DNA of 17,628 bases, taken from assembly GCA_023489135.1 (NCBI GenBank), contig JAMDCE010000196.1:1-17628 (forward strand), read 5' to 3'. Shown here one piece after another: positions 1-7,219 of this stretch. This DNA is from Chloroflexota bacterium (GTDB taxonomy: Bacteria; Chloroflexota; Chloroflexia; JAMDCE01). The notes under the pieces were generated by a model. It did not search any database and had not been told where the DNA came from. It saw only the letters and a program-made list of their open reading frames with translations. The stretch's first letter is position 1. Each line of letters opens with the position of its first letter. The translations under genes were made by a program, and so were the position numbers.

Positions 1-1584
1 CTCATAGCTACAGCTCAAGGCAAGACCCCTTTCAAGATAGGCGACGAGGCCAAGCTTCGCCAGGTTGCTGGTGCCCTCGGATTGGATGCTTCCAAGCCCA
101 CGGTTGAGGTTGCTATCGATCTCGGTAATGCCGTCCTTAGCGAACTGCGCAAGGGCTCTAACGAACCGCTGGCTCTGGTGGAGATCCTGGCACCCAAGAC
201 CAGATTGGAAGCGTGGTCTAAGATGGGAATAATTCCGGGCGGGCCTCACTCGGAGTTGCGAGATGCCCTGACGAAATCGATGACCTCCATCAACACCGAT
301 CCGCTGGATCTACTGCTTACGGCGATGCGCCTCTCCCTGGCAACAGGTTATATGGGATTGATCGCCACTATTACCCTTCAAGACATCCTGCTGGGCACGC
401 CGACCTTGGTCAAGAGCGAAGCCGATCTAGGGGTTTTGGACCCCAGCACGGTCAATATCGTCGCGCACGGACACGTGCCTCTAGTCGCAACAGCGGTGAT
501 CCAAGCGGCGCAAAGCGAGAAGATGCTGCAACTCGCCCGGGAAGCTGGCGCCGCTGGAATCAAGATCTACGGGTCGATGTGCACTGGGCAAGAGTTGATG
601 CAACGCTCCTCTACCTCTGGTTCGGGTTTTGCCGGTCAACTTGGCAACTGGATTACCCAGGAATTTATGGTGGCAACAGGTGCGGTCGACCTGGTGATGA
701 TGGACATGAATTGCTCCATCCCTGGCCTCAAGACGATGGCCGACAACTTCCACACCAAGCTGGTCTCCGTTGACAGGGTTGTACGGATGGCTGGCGTGGC
801 CGACCACGTCGACTATGTCCCAGAGAAGGTGGCCGAGCAGGCCGAGGAACTGATCAAGATGGCCATCAGCGCCTATGGAGAAAGAGGAGGGGATATCCAC
901 ATACCTTCCCACAAAGCGGGTGCGCTGGCCGGATTCTCTCTGGAGTCCATCGCTGGGGCTCTGGGTGGAAGCCTCGAACCGTTGATTGACGTTTTGAAGT
1001 CCGGGCAGGTCAAGGGAGTCGTCGCCGTGGTTGGTTGCACCAATAACCGCAATGGACACGACACCACCGGTGTTACTCTGGTCAAAGAGCTCATCAAGCG
1101 CGACATCCTTGTGATCAACTCCGGCTGCATGAGCAGCGCCATGCAGATCGAGGGCTTGATGGACCCGTCCGCCAGCGCAGTAGCTGGACCTGGTCTAAGA
1201 GCGGTCTGTGAATCTCTGGGCATACCGCCCTGCCTCAACTTCGGCTCCTGCGTCGACATCGGACGGATTGGCGTGGTCGTGACGGCCCTATCGGAGGCGC
1301 TGGGGGTGGATCCCAGTCAACTGCCCATTGCCGCCTCGGCGCCGGAGTATCTGGAACAGAAGGCCGTCGCCGATGGCGTCTTCGCCGTCGCCTTCGGGCT
1401 ACTCACTCATCTAGGTCCTTTACCACCGGTCGTTGGAAGCCCTCTGGTAACGAAAATGCTCACGGAGGACATCGAGCAACTGACGGGCGGCAGGGTGCTG
1501 GCCGAACAAGACCCGGTTAAGGCGGCCGCGCTCATCGAGGAGCATATCCTCTCGAAGCGTCGCCAACTCGGTCTGGACAGCTAG
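1..1584 (+). CDS. cooS: Ni-dependent carbon monoxide dehydrogenase, catalytic subunit (5' partial)
   Basis: CooS oxidises CO with water to CO2 at a Ni-Fe-S C-cluster and passes two electrons to a ferredoxin. The frame is open to base 1, so the gene starts upstream; about 528 of the usual 630-640 residues are here, and the N-terminal part with the B- and D-cluster cysteines is missing from the window. All expected C-cluster ligands can be seen: the HGH motif (nt 466-474), Cys in MCTGQE (580-582), Cys in MNCSIPG (712-714), Cys in VVGCTNN (1036-1038), Cys in NSGCMSS (1126-1128) and Cys in FGSCVD (1249-1251). The catalytic Lys in EQKAVADG (1360-1362) is 37 residues after the last Cys, as in CODH-II of Carboxydothermus. 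A TTG at 82 is internal, not the start. It heads a cluster with a CooF-type ferredoxin and a flavoprotein. The family call is very secure; the physiological direction (CO oxidation or CO2 reduction) is not shown. Confidence 0.97.
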   Translation, partial: LIATAQGKTPFKIGDEAKLRQVAGALGLDASKPTVEVAIDLGNAVLSELRKGSNEPLALVEILAPKTRLEAWSKMGIIPGGPHSELRDALTKSMTSINTDPLDLLLTAMRLSLATGYMGLIATITLQDILLGTPTLVKSEADLGVLDPSTVNIVAHGHVPLVATAVIQAAQSEKMLQLAREAGAAGIKIYGSMCTGQELMQRSSTSGSGFAGQLGNWITQEFMVATGAVDLVMMDMNCSIPGLKTMADNFHTKLVSVDRVVRMAGVADHVDYVPEKVAEQAEELIKMAISAYGERGGDIHIPSHKAGALAGFSLESIAGALGGSLEPLIDVLKSGQVKGVVAVVGCTNNRNGHDTTGVTLVKELIKRDILVINSGCMSSAMQIEGLMDPSASAVAGPGLRAVCESLGIPPCLNFGSCVDIGRIGVVVTALSEALGVDPSQLPIAASAPEYLEQKAVADGVFAVAFGLLTHLGPLPPVVGSPLVTKMLTEDIEQLTGGRVLAEQDPVKAAALIEEHILSKRRQLGLDS

Positions 1585-1603
1585 GACAACGATTCATCCG
1601 CAG

Positions 1604-1644
1604 CCGAGAGAAGATCCTGTCATTTAAAAATGATCTTCTCTCGG
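1604..1644 (+). other. Intercistronic hairpin between cooS and cooF
   Basis: A perfect 13-bp inverted repeat (1604-1616 with 1632-1644) with a 15-nt AU-rich loop fills most of the 83-nt gap between cooS and cooF. No U-tract follows the right arm, so it is not a standard intrinsic terminator. It could protect or process the cooS mRNA 3' end, or attenuate downstream expression. Confidence 0.6.
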
Positions 1645-1667
1645 TTAGCGCGAAGGTTGAGGAAGAA

Positions 1668-2174
1668 ATGAAAAGAGTATTCGTTCAACTGGATGCCGAG
1701 GACAACCCTTGCGCCGGTTGTCTCACCTGTGAACTGGCCTGCGCGGCCGAGCATTCGGGCAGTCACGATATTGTCCTGGCAACACTCGAGAATCCCTTGC
1801 CCCAGTCGCGCCTCTTCGTGATGCCTGCAGACCACCGGGCCGTGCCGGTTCTGTGCCGGCACTGTCAGGACGCTCCTTGCGTGGATGCCTGCATCTCCGG
1901 AGCATTGCAGAAAGATGCTGTGAACGGGATCGTCACCAACACCTCGAACGGGCGGAAGTGCATTGGCTGCTGGATGTGCGTAATGGCCTGCCCGTACGGG
2001 GTAATCGTACCTGGTCCACTGGCCGACGTGGCCGTTAAATGCGACCTCTGCCCCGATCGAGAGACGCCAGCCTGTGTTGATTCTTGCCCTAGCGGCGTTC
2101 TCATTTACACGGATGTGGACGACTGGGCCAACCGACGACGCCAGAAGGCCGTACGGGCCCCAGGCGATCACTAA
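1668..2174 (+). CDS. cooF: CooF-type ferredoxin with four [4Fe-4S] clusters
   Basis: This 168-residue protein would carry electrons from CO dehydrogenase to a partner. It has 16 cysteines in four groups: Cys15/18/21/25, Cys63/66/71/75, Cys98/101/104/108 and Cys125/128/136/140. This is the arrangement of the CooF/HycB/DmsB family of four-cluster electron-transfer subunits. No Tat or Sec signal is visible, so it is cytoplasmic. The ATG is preceded by GAGGAAG (1659-1665). It follows cooS by 83 nt, across a hairpin, and lies 15 nt before the flavoprotein gene, so the three genes probably form one unit. DmsB-like or HycB-like ferredoxins of other complexes look similar; the cooS neighbour decides for CooF. 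Confidence 0.93.
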   Translation: MKRVFVQLDAEDNPCAGCLTCELACAAEHSGSHDIVLATLENPLPQSRLFVMPADHRAVPVLCRHCQDAPCVDACISGALQKDAVNGIVTNTSNGRKCIGCWMCVMACPYGVIVPGPLADVAVKCDLCPDRETPACVDSCPSGVLIYTDVDDWANRRRQKAVRAPGDH

Positions 2175-2189
2175 AGAAGAGGGCCAGCT

Positions 2190-3482
2190 ATGAATTACGT
2201 GATCGTCGGAAATGGGATAGCCGGACTCACGGCGGCCGAAACCCTTCGTGCTCTGGACACCAGGAGCAAGATCACCATCATCTCGGCCGAGCCAGAGGTT
2301 ACCTACTCTCGGGCCATGCTGCCCTATCTCCTCAGCGGCACTGCGGATGAAGAAGACCTCTACCTTCGCTCTCCTGGCCACTGCGCTGCGCTAGACATCC
2401 AACTGATCCGGGGTTGCAAAGCGACAAGAATCGATGTCGGAGGCCGCAGAGTGGAACTGGATCGGGGTGATGACCTGTACTACGACCGGCTGCTCCTGGC
2501 GACTGGCAGCGCGGCTGTTCTGCCGCCCCTCCCTGGAGTGGAAGCGCAAGGAGTCTTCGGATTGCGCAGTATGGCCGACGCCACTGGTCTAATGAGGGCC
2601 AGCGAGGGAGCACAGAGCGCTGTGGTCATCGGCGGTGGTTTGATCGGTCTTCTGGCGGCCGAAGCGCTGCACAAACGTGGCCTCAAAGTCGCCGTGGTAG
2701 AGAGCGCGACACATCTGCTGATCCAACAGCTTGACTCACTCTCAGCCGAGTTGTTCCGGCAGGAGTTTGAGCGAAGGGGCGTGCAAGTCTGCACCGGCGC
2801 TACGGTGAAACAGATCGCAACGGAAAACTGCAATGGGAAAGCAGCAGTAGAGGGCGTTGTCCTTCATTCCAACCAGGTGCTGCCATGCCGACTGGTAGTC
2901 TTGGCCGTGGGGGTGAGACCGAATATCGGACTTGCCGCCGGGGCCGAGCTTGCCGTCGGTCGAGGAATATTGGTAAACGACCTCTTGGAGACGAGCGCCC
3001 CGGGAGTGTTTGGTGCGGGAGACGTGGCCGAGGCCTACGACCTGGGCCTGCGCCGGCCCGCGGTCTCGGGAATCTGGCCGTTGGCGGTGAGCCAGGGTCG
3101 CTTTGCCGGGCATAACATGGCCGGACAGACTCGTCGATATCCTGGTGGCCTGACCGCTCAGAACGCCTTCGACTTTTTCCAAATCCCCGCCGTCTCGGCC
3201 GGGCAAGTCCAGATCAACGATTCCGGCTACGAGACCATCACCACCTTCCGGGCTCGAGAGCGAGTGTACCGGAAATTGATACTTAAAGATGACCGGATCG
3301 TGGGAATGGTCTTCGTCGGAGACATCAGCGGCGCTGGCGTGATAGTAACTCTGATCCGGGAGGGCCGTCCGGTGCGAGCGATGAAGGACAGGTTACTGAA
3401 AGACGACTTCAGCTACGGCGATCTCCTCCCTCTCAACAGGCTGACCGCAGGCGAACCTCTTGAGCTGGGTCAAACGGTCTAG
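2190..3482 (+). CDS. FAD/NAD(P)-dependent oxidoreductase of the CODH cluster (FNOR)
   Basis: A 430-residue pyridine nucleotide-disulfide oxidoreductase-fold flavoprotein. The FAD-binding GxGxxG is at residues 7-12, the ATGS element at 104-107, a second Rossmann GGGLIG for NAD(P) at 148-153, and the FAD-contacting GAGDVAEA at 275-282. A C-terminal domain follows from about residue 325. No redox-active CxxC pair is seen, so it resembles NADH oxidase/rubredoxin reductase/nitrite reductase flavoproteins rather than thioredoxin or lipoamide reductases. In CooS-CooF-FNOR clusters this protein is thought to take electrons from CooF and reduce NAD(P)+ (or the reverse), and the same gene order here supports that job. 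The start is set by GAAGAGGG just upstream. Nucleotide preference (NAD or NADP) cannot be told from the sequence alone. Confidence 0.88.
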   Translation: MNYVIVGNGIAGLTAAETLRALDTRSKITIISAEPEVTYSRAMLPYLLSGTADEEDLYLRSPGHCAALDIQLIRGCKATRIDVGGRRVELDRGDDLYYDRLLLATGSAAVLPPLPGVEAQGVFGLRSMADATGLMRASEGAQSAVVIGGGLIGLLAAEALHKRGLKVAVVESATHLLIQQLDSLSAELFRQEFERRGVQVCTGATVKQIATENCNGKAAVEGVVLHSNQVLPCRLVVLAVGVRPNIGLAAGAELAVGRGILVNDLLETSAPGVFGAGDVAEAYDLGLRRPAVSGIWPLAVSQGRFAGHNMAGQTRRYPGGLTAQNAFDFFQIPAVSAGQVQINDSGYETITTFRARERVYRKLILKDDRIVGMVFVGDISGAGVIVTLIREGRPVRAMKDRLLKDDFSYGDLLPLNRLTAGEPLELGQTV

Positions 3483-3712
3483 CGAAATCTAACCCTGACC
3501 AGCCAAACGGCAAGTTAATACCCCGACCGTGTGCTTAAGCTCAGGGCGCGCCACGAGTCTCCTGGCGTGCCCTGAGGCAATGAATCACCTCATCTGGCAC
3601 AATTGCAGGTTTGATTGCACCTACCTCGTCCAGGCGATAGAATGCCTAACCGTCAGATCCAGTCTCCTTGCTTCCGTCGCCTTGCCGGAAAACGTCGGCG
3701 ACGATAACAACT
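3483..3712. other. Intergenic stretch after the CODH module
   Basis: About 300 nt separate the flavoprotein gene from the Nudix gene. Only the hairpin at 3540-3576 and the promoter from 3713 are recognisable. A 67-codon open frame (3529-3732) runs through both and is not believed. Confidence 0.5.
3540..3576 (+). terminator. Terminator-like hairpin after the cooS-cooF-FNOR module
   Basis: A 14-bp inverted repeat with one G.U position (3540-3553 with 3563-3576) and a 9-nt loop lies 57 nt after the flavoprotein stop codon. It is very GC-rich. No U-run follows, so termination is inferred from position and stability only. Confidence 0.5.
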
Positions 3713-3741
3713 TTGACAAGCCTACGTTTTGACCATATAAG
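3713..3741 (+). promoter_or_regulatory. Sigma-70-type promoter for the Nudix-M24 pair
   Basis: A perfect -35 TTGACA (3713-3718) is separated by 17 bp from TATAAG (3736-3741), a 5/6 match to the -10. Transcription would begin near 3747-3748. That makes the ATG at 3748 an unlikely start and supports the ATG at 3787. Confidence 0.8.
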
Positions 3742-3786
3742 GGACAGATGCAATCAGCGATCAGCCGACGGCGAAAGAGGCTCGGA

Positions 3787-4200
3787 ATGGAAGAGCGGGC
3801 AACCGAAGTCGTGACTTGCTTCCTGCGCTTTCAGGGGAAGATCCTTCTGGTCAAGCGAAGCGGACGAGTCGGCACTTACCAGGGCCGATGGGCTGGCATA
3901 TCAGGGTATTTACCGGTGAACGCCGATCCTCTGATTCACGCGTACACGGAGATCCTGGAGGAGACCGGCCTGGACCGGGACCAGGTCAGTTTGGTCAAGG
4001 CCGGCGAACCGGTGGCTGTAGAAGATCCCGAGGGCGGTCGGCGCTGGCTGGTGCATCCCTTTCTCTTCGAAACCACCACCGGCCAGGTCAAACTCGATTG
4101 GGAGAACGTCGCTTTGACCTGGATCGATCCCAGGGAGATCGGACGGCATCAAACCGTGCCCGGTCTCGACAAAGCCTACGCGGCCGTGGGAGACGGTTAG
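3787..4200 (+). CDS. Nudix hydrolase-like protein with a variant Nudix box
   Basis: A 137-residue single-domain Nudix protein; the family hydrolyses nucleoside diphosphates linked to another moiety. The Nudix box begins at GYLPVN and ends at TEILEETGL (roughly residues 41-63). The EILEE metal-binding part is intact, but the upstream Glu of the consensus is Ala and the Arg of REUXEE is Thr. The start at 3787 was chosen because AAAGAGG (3774-3780) sits 6 nt before it; the ATG at 3748 coincides with the predicted transcript start. It is followed after 26 nt by the M24 gene, so the two are co-transcribed. The substrate is unknown; NTP or dinucleotide housecleaning is only one option. Confidence 0.85.
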   Translation: MEERATEVVTCFLRFQGKILLVKRSGRVGTYQGRWAGISGYLPVNADPLIHAYTEILEETGLDRDQVSLVKAGEPVAVEDPEGGRRWLVHPFLFETTTGQVKLDWENVALTWIDPREIGRHQTVPGLDKAYAAVGDG

Positions 4201-4226
4201 AGAAACGATGCATTGAGGAGGCGACA

Positions 4227-5330
4227 ATGCCGATTCGTATGGACAGGGTTAGACGAGCCCAGGAGCTAATGGCCCAAAACAATATAGACGCGCTGATGCT
4301 CCTTAATCACGACGAGTACATCTATTTCATCGGAGAAGACCGCAGCCAACCCCGGGCGATCGTCCCGAGAGAGGGAGAACCGGCCATCATCGTCTTTCGC
4401 GAGGAGCTTCAGGAGGCTCGCCAGAACATCGGTGCCAAAGATATTCGAACCTTTAGCGGCCTCGCCGAACAGATGAAAACGGTGGTCACGTTGCTCAAGG
4501 AATTCGGCGCCGAAAACGGACGAGTCGGCGTGGAAATGGGTTTTGGCACGCCGCTCTTCCTGGTGGAGCGGTTCCAGAGGGCCAACCCGAAGGTTCACAT
4601 TGTGGATTCTGAGCCGGTCATCGGTCCCCTGCGGATGATCAAGACTGCCGAAGAGATGGCCCTTTTAGGAAAAGCGGCCCGTATCGCCGAGGTTGGGATG
4701 AAGGCCGCCATCGACGCCATTCGGGAGGGAGTCACGGAGAATGAAGTGGCCGCCGAGGCCGAGTACGCCATGCGTAAAGCGGGTGGGCATGGCGTGGCCG
4801 TCCCCACCTTCGTTAACTCGGGCTACCGTTCGGGCTGGCTGCACGGCAGCAGCACCGATAAGAGAATCCTTCCCGGAGAACTGATCCTTCTGGACGTGGT
4901 GCCAGTTCACGCTGGTTACTGCGGGAACCTTGCTCGGACGGTGGTTCTCGGCGAGCCAGAGGAAAGTCAGTTGAATCTATTCGCCATCTACCAGGCCGCT
5001 CAGCAGGCCGCCCTGGATGCCATCAAACCGGGAGTGAAGAACATCGAGCTGGATCGAGCGGCTGAACGAGTGGTGACGCAAAGCGGCTACGGAAAACACT
5101 ACGTTCGCGGCATCAGCCACGGCATCGGCTTGATGTTCGAGGAGACTCCGGCCCCCACCATTTCACCCGCTCACGCCCAGGTGGAACTTCAAGCGGGCAT
5201 GGTGATCACGGCTGGTCACTCGGTCCTATCCGTCCCGGGTATCGGCGGCGTGCGGCTGGAGGACATGGTTGTTGTCACGGAGGAGGGTTGGGAGCCATTG
5301 ACAGAATTCCCCAAACAACTGCAGATTTGA
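4227..5330 (+). CDS. M24 (creatinase/aminopeptidase P fold) protein with incomplete metal site
   Basis: A 367-residue protein with an N-terminal creatinase-type domain (about 1-135) and a C-terminal pita-bread M24 domain (about 140-360). The start is fixed by TGAGGAGG (4214-4221) 5 nt before the ATG. Alignment by motif to aminopeptidase P gives Asp223 (LLDVVP) for the first ligand, Asn234 (GYCGNLART) where Asp is expected, His298 (SHGIG), Gly330 (VITAGH) where the Glu of TVEP is expected, and Glu345 (VRLED). So two of five dinuclear metal ligands are lost. Creatinase itself is an M24-fold enzyme that works without the metal site, so this may be a non-peptidase C-N hydrolase rather than a proline peptidase. 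Calling it pepQ or pepP would overstate the evidence. It is the second gene of the Nudix operon. Confidence 0.88.
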   Translation: MPIRMDRVRRAQELMAQNNIDALMLLNHDEYIYFIGEDRSQPRAIVPREGEPAIIVFREELQEARQNIGAKDIRTFSGLAEQMKTVVTLLKEFGAENGRVGVEMGFGTPLFLVERFQRANPKVHIVDSEPVIGPLRMIKTAEEMALLGKAARIAEVGMKAAIDAIREGVTENEVAAEAEYAMRKAGGHGVAVPTFVNSGYRSGWLHGSSTDKRILPGELILLDVVPVHAGYCGNLARTVVLGEPEESQLNLFAIYQAAQQAALDAIKPGVKNIELDRAAERVVTQSGYGKHYVRGISHGIGLMFEETPAPTISPAHAQVELQAGMVITAGHSVLSVPGIGGVRLEDMVVVTEEGWEPLTEFPKQLQI

Positions 5331-5800
5331 CGCCGGGGCAACGCCTTCGTCAACTCAGCTCACAGCCCACTCCAACGGCCATCGGACCACGGGGCCGACG
5401 CAGACCCCGGTAATATTGGGCTATTGCATCGCCGATGCTTCCACAGTGGCAGCCGATCAGCCCCGCATCGCCGTGGCCCAGCAGAAATCAGCGGCTGAGC
5501 GTTCCACGGTCTACCCAGCCCTCTCCCAGGAATCCTAACTAGCGGTGCCACCGCTCATTCCAGTCTCTTCCGAACTAGCCTCCGGGCACAGAAATCCAGA
5601 GGGGGAGGAGCGTTTCCGCGATGGCGGAAACGCTCCTCCCCCTAGAATTATAGAATGCGTTCATACAGAAGGACGATTACTCTGTTCGTGCGCTCTTTCT
5701 AGAGAATCAGCAGCGTTTCGCGGTAATTGGTTTGGGTGTGACAGGTTCCCGAAAAAGAGCGCAGTCTTTTGGACGGCACCCAACGAGAAAAGAAGCTCTT
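5331..5800. other. Long non-coding stretch before the sortase gene
   Basis: About 530 nt lie between the M24 stop and the sortase start. The stretch holds a short palindrome with a T-box-like core (5541-5555), the perfect hairpin at 5600-5643 and the sigma-54-like promoter from 5801. Open frames here have no homology that I recognise and no convincing ribosome binding site. Confidence 0.5.
5600..5643. repeat. Perfect 20-bp inverted repeat with GATG loop
   Basis: Bases 5600-5619 pair without mismatch with 5624-5643 around a 4-nt GATG loop. It lies 270 nt after the M24 gene and about 185 nt upstream of the sortase promoter. No U-run follows on the plus strand. It could be a terminator-like element, a dispersed palindromic repeat or a dyad for an activator. 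Confidence 0.8.
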
Positions 5801-5817
5801 CTGGCACAGTTCTTGCC
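5801..5817 (+). promoter_or_regulatory. Sigma-54-like -24/-12 promoter of the sortase gene
   Basis: CTGGCACAGTTCTTGCC matches the sigma-54 consensus TGGCACG-N4-TTGCW at 10 of 12 defined positions, with the essential GG (-24) and GC (-12) correctly spaced. The start point would be near 5827, giving a leader of about 33 nt that contains the Shine-Dalgarno GAGAGGAGAG. An alternative is an extended -10 (TGCTAGAAT, 5822-5830), but it lacks a recognisable -35. Confidence 0.55.
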
Positions 5818-5859
5818 GGAATGCTAGAATTGCGGGGAGGGAGAGGAGAGTTCCTAGGC

Positions 5860-6672
5860 ATGGAATCCTACGGCACGGGCCCGAGGACCGGGCGGAAGCG
5901 AAAGAGCCTTTTCAGGAGGATCGGCAATTTCTTGATAGTCATTGGCGCCCTTCTGGTGCTGTCTCTAGGAGCGTACGAAGGGTACCTCAAATACCAGGAG
6001 GCGAGCCTGCAAAGCCGCTTTACGGCGGAAAACGACCCGGAGCTCAAGCCGCAGAAACCTAAGCAGGTTGCCCCTCCTCTCGCCACTCTATCGCCCACCG
6101 TAGCTTCCCAACCCTCCCCAACATCCACCGTACCAGCCACTCCGGCTGTCGATGTAGGGCGCTTCCTTCCAGTACTCAGTGACCCACCCAAGGCAACGCC
6201 AGAGACGCCAAAACGGGACTACGTTCCCCCCGTCAGGATTGTCATTCCCAAGATCGGGCTAGACAGCGAAATTGTTGAGGTCGGGTGGAAAACGGTGACC
6301 GTCGACGGGCAGACCATGGCCGAGTGGGACGTAGCCGACTACGCGGTCGGCCATCACCAGGGAACGGGCGTGCCTGGTCAGCCGGGCAACATTATCTTAG
6401 CCGGTCACAACGACATCAACGGGGAAGTTTTCCGTTATCTGGAGAACTTGGCCGTCGGAGATGAGATCAACCTGTACACGGCAAAGGGGGAGTACAAGTA
6501 CATGATCGCCCGGATGGAGCTCGTGCAAGAAGTGGGCGCCTCCGAGGAACAACGTCGTGACAACGCCAAGTTTATGGATCCTACCCCCGATGAAACTCTG
6601 ACCCTAATAACCTGCTGGCCCTACTGGGTCGATACCCATCGCATCATCGTGATTGCCAAACCGGCGAAATAG
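5860..6672 (+). CDS. Sortase, class D/E-like, membrane-anchored
   Basis: A 270-residue transpeptidase that would cut a cell-wall sorting signal and attach the protein to peptidoglycan or another acceptor on the outer face of the membrane. A basic N-terminus (RKRKSLFRR) precedes one membrane segment (about residues 21-40), then a Pro/Thr/Ser-rich stalk (about 60-118), then the sortase barrel (about 120-268). The catalytic residues are His183 (LAGHND), Cys252 (TLITCW) and Arg261 (THRIIV). The start at 5860 is chosen because GAGAGGAGAG lies just upstream and the membrane segment follows; the frame stays open far upstream but that part is not protein-like. No sortase substrate with an LPXTG-type tail is in the window. 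It is preceded by a sigma-54-like promoter. Confidence 0.93.
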   Translation: MESYGTGPRTGRKRKSLFRRIGNFLIVIGALLVLSLGAYEGYLKYQEASLQSRFTAENDPELKPQKPKQVAPPLATLSPTVASQPSPTSTVPATPAVDVGRFLPVLSDPPKATPETPKRDYVPPVRIVIPKIGLDSEIVEVGWKTVTVDGQTMAEWDVADYAVGHHQGTGVPGQPGNIILAGHNDINGEVFRYLENLAVGDEINLYTAKGEYKYMIARMELVQEVGASEEQRRDNAKFMDPTPDETLTLITCWPYWVDTHRIIVIAKPAK

Positions 6673-6718
6673 GGGTTAGGGGGCTAGGGTTAGCTGGCTC
6701 CTATAGTCCCTAACGCCC
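6672..6718. terminator. Hairpin between the convergent sortase and mog genes
   Basis: GTTAGGG (6675-6681) pairs with CCCTAAC (6708-6714), and a further GGG/CCC pairing outside a 1-nt bulge extends the stem to 10 bp. It sits in the 55-nt gap between convergent genes and could terminate both. No strong U-tract is present on either strand. Confidence 0.4.
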
Positions 6719-6727
6719 GATCGCCTA

Positions 6728-7219
6728 CTACCGCGTGGCGCAGTCCGTCGTGTCCCCCTTCATTTTCTCCAGGCCGTGGGTTAGTGCCGGAAGAATCGCC
6801 TCCAGGCACTCTCGCACACCTTTCGGGCTGCCCGGAAGATTGATAATCATAGTCCGTCCCCTGATCCCGGCCACGGCGCGGGAAAGCATCGCATGCGGCG
6901 TTTTCTTCAGGCTCTCCGCTCTCATGACCTCCGCGATGCCTGGTATTTCTAGATCCAGCACCGCTAGCGTCGCTTCTGGTGTAACATCTCGGGGAGTGAG
7001 TCCCGTGCCGCCAGTGGTGAGAATCAGGTCCAGGCAAAGATCCTCTGACCACGAAACCAGCTTGCTCTGGATGATCTCCTTTTCATCAGGAATAACCTCG
7101 TACTGGACCACCTCACCGTTTAGCTGGCCGGCCAACTCGCGAATAACCGCCCCGCTAATATCCTCACGCTCGCCGCGTGATCCTTTATCGCTCAAAGTGA
7201 GAATCCCTACTCGAAACAC
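6728..7219 (-). CDS. mog: Molybdopterin adenylyltransferase, Mog/MoaB family
   Basis: A 163-residue MogA/MoaB-type protein, which adenylates molybdopterin before metal insertion in molybdenum cofactor synthesis. It has the typical LTLSDKGS start, the TTGGTG motif at residues 68-73 followed by TPRDVTPEAT, and LPGSPKG at 128-134. The length is normal for the single-domain family. The start is GTG at 7219, whose first G is the last base of the plsC stop (TAGTG). AAGGAGGG lies just upstream inside the plsC end, so translation is probably coupled. It is the last gene of a minus-strand operon whose other members serve wall, lipid, nucleotide and rRNA functions. It implies that the organism has molybdo- or tungsto-enzymes, none of which are in the window. 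Confidence 0.92.
   Translation of the reverse strand: MFRVGILTLSDKGSRGEREDISGAVIRELAGQLNGEVVQYEVIPDEKEIIQSKLVSWSEDLCLDLILTTGGTGLTPRDVTPEATLAVLDLEIPGIAEVMRAESLKKTPHAMLSRAVAGIRGRTMIINLPGSPKGVRECLEAILPALTHGLEKMKGDTTDCATR

Noticed and set aside
82..84. TTG at 82 as the start of cooS
   Set aside because: The frame is open to base 1 and the residues before it (GKTPFKIGDEAKLRQVAGALG) continue CooS-like sequence, so the gene is simply cut by the window edge.
1620..2381. Long minus-strand open frame opposite cooF
   Set aside because: It is the antisense of cooF and the flavoprotein gene start, whose cysteine and Rossmann motifs prove the plus-strand reading.
3594..3606. Third sigma-54-like site, CTGGCACAATTGCA
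   Set aside because: The -24 and -12 halves are about 3 bp too close for sigma-54, whose spacing is strict.
3529..3732. 67-codon frame after the CODH module
   Set aside because: It runs through a terminator-like hairpin and a strong -35, has no ribosome site and no recognisable protein features.
5545..5859. Upstream extension of the sortase frame
   Set aside because: It includes both arms of the perfect palindrome, lacks a ribosome site and would place about 105 odd residues before the membrane anchor. The ATG at 5860 has a good Shine-Dalgarno.
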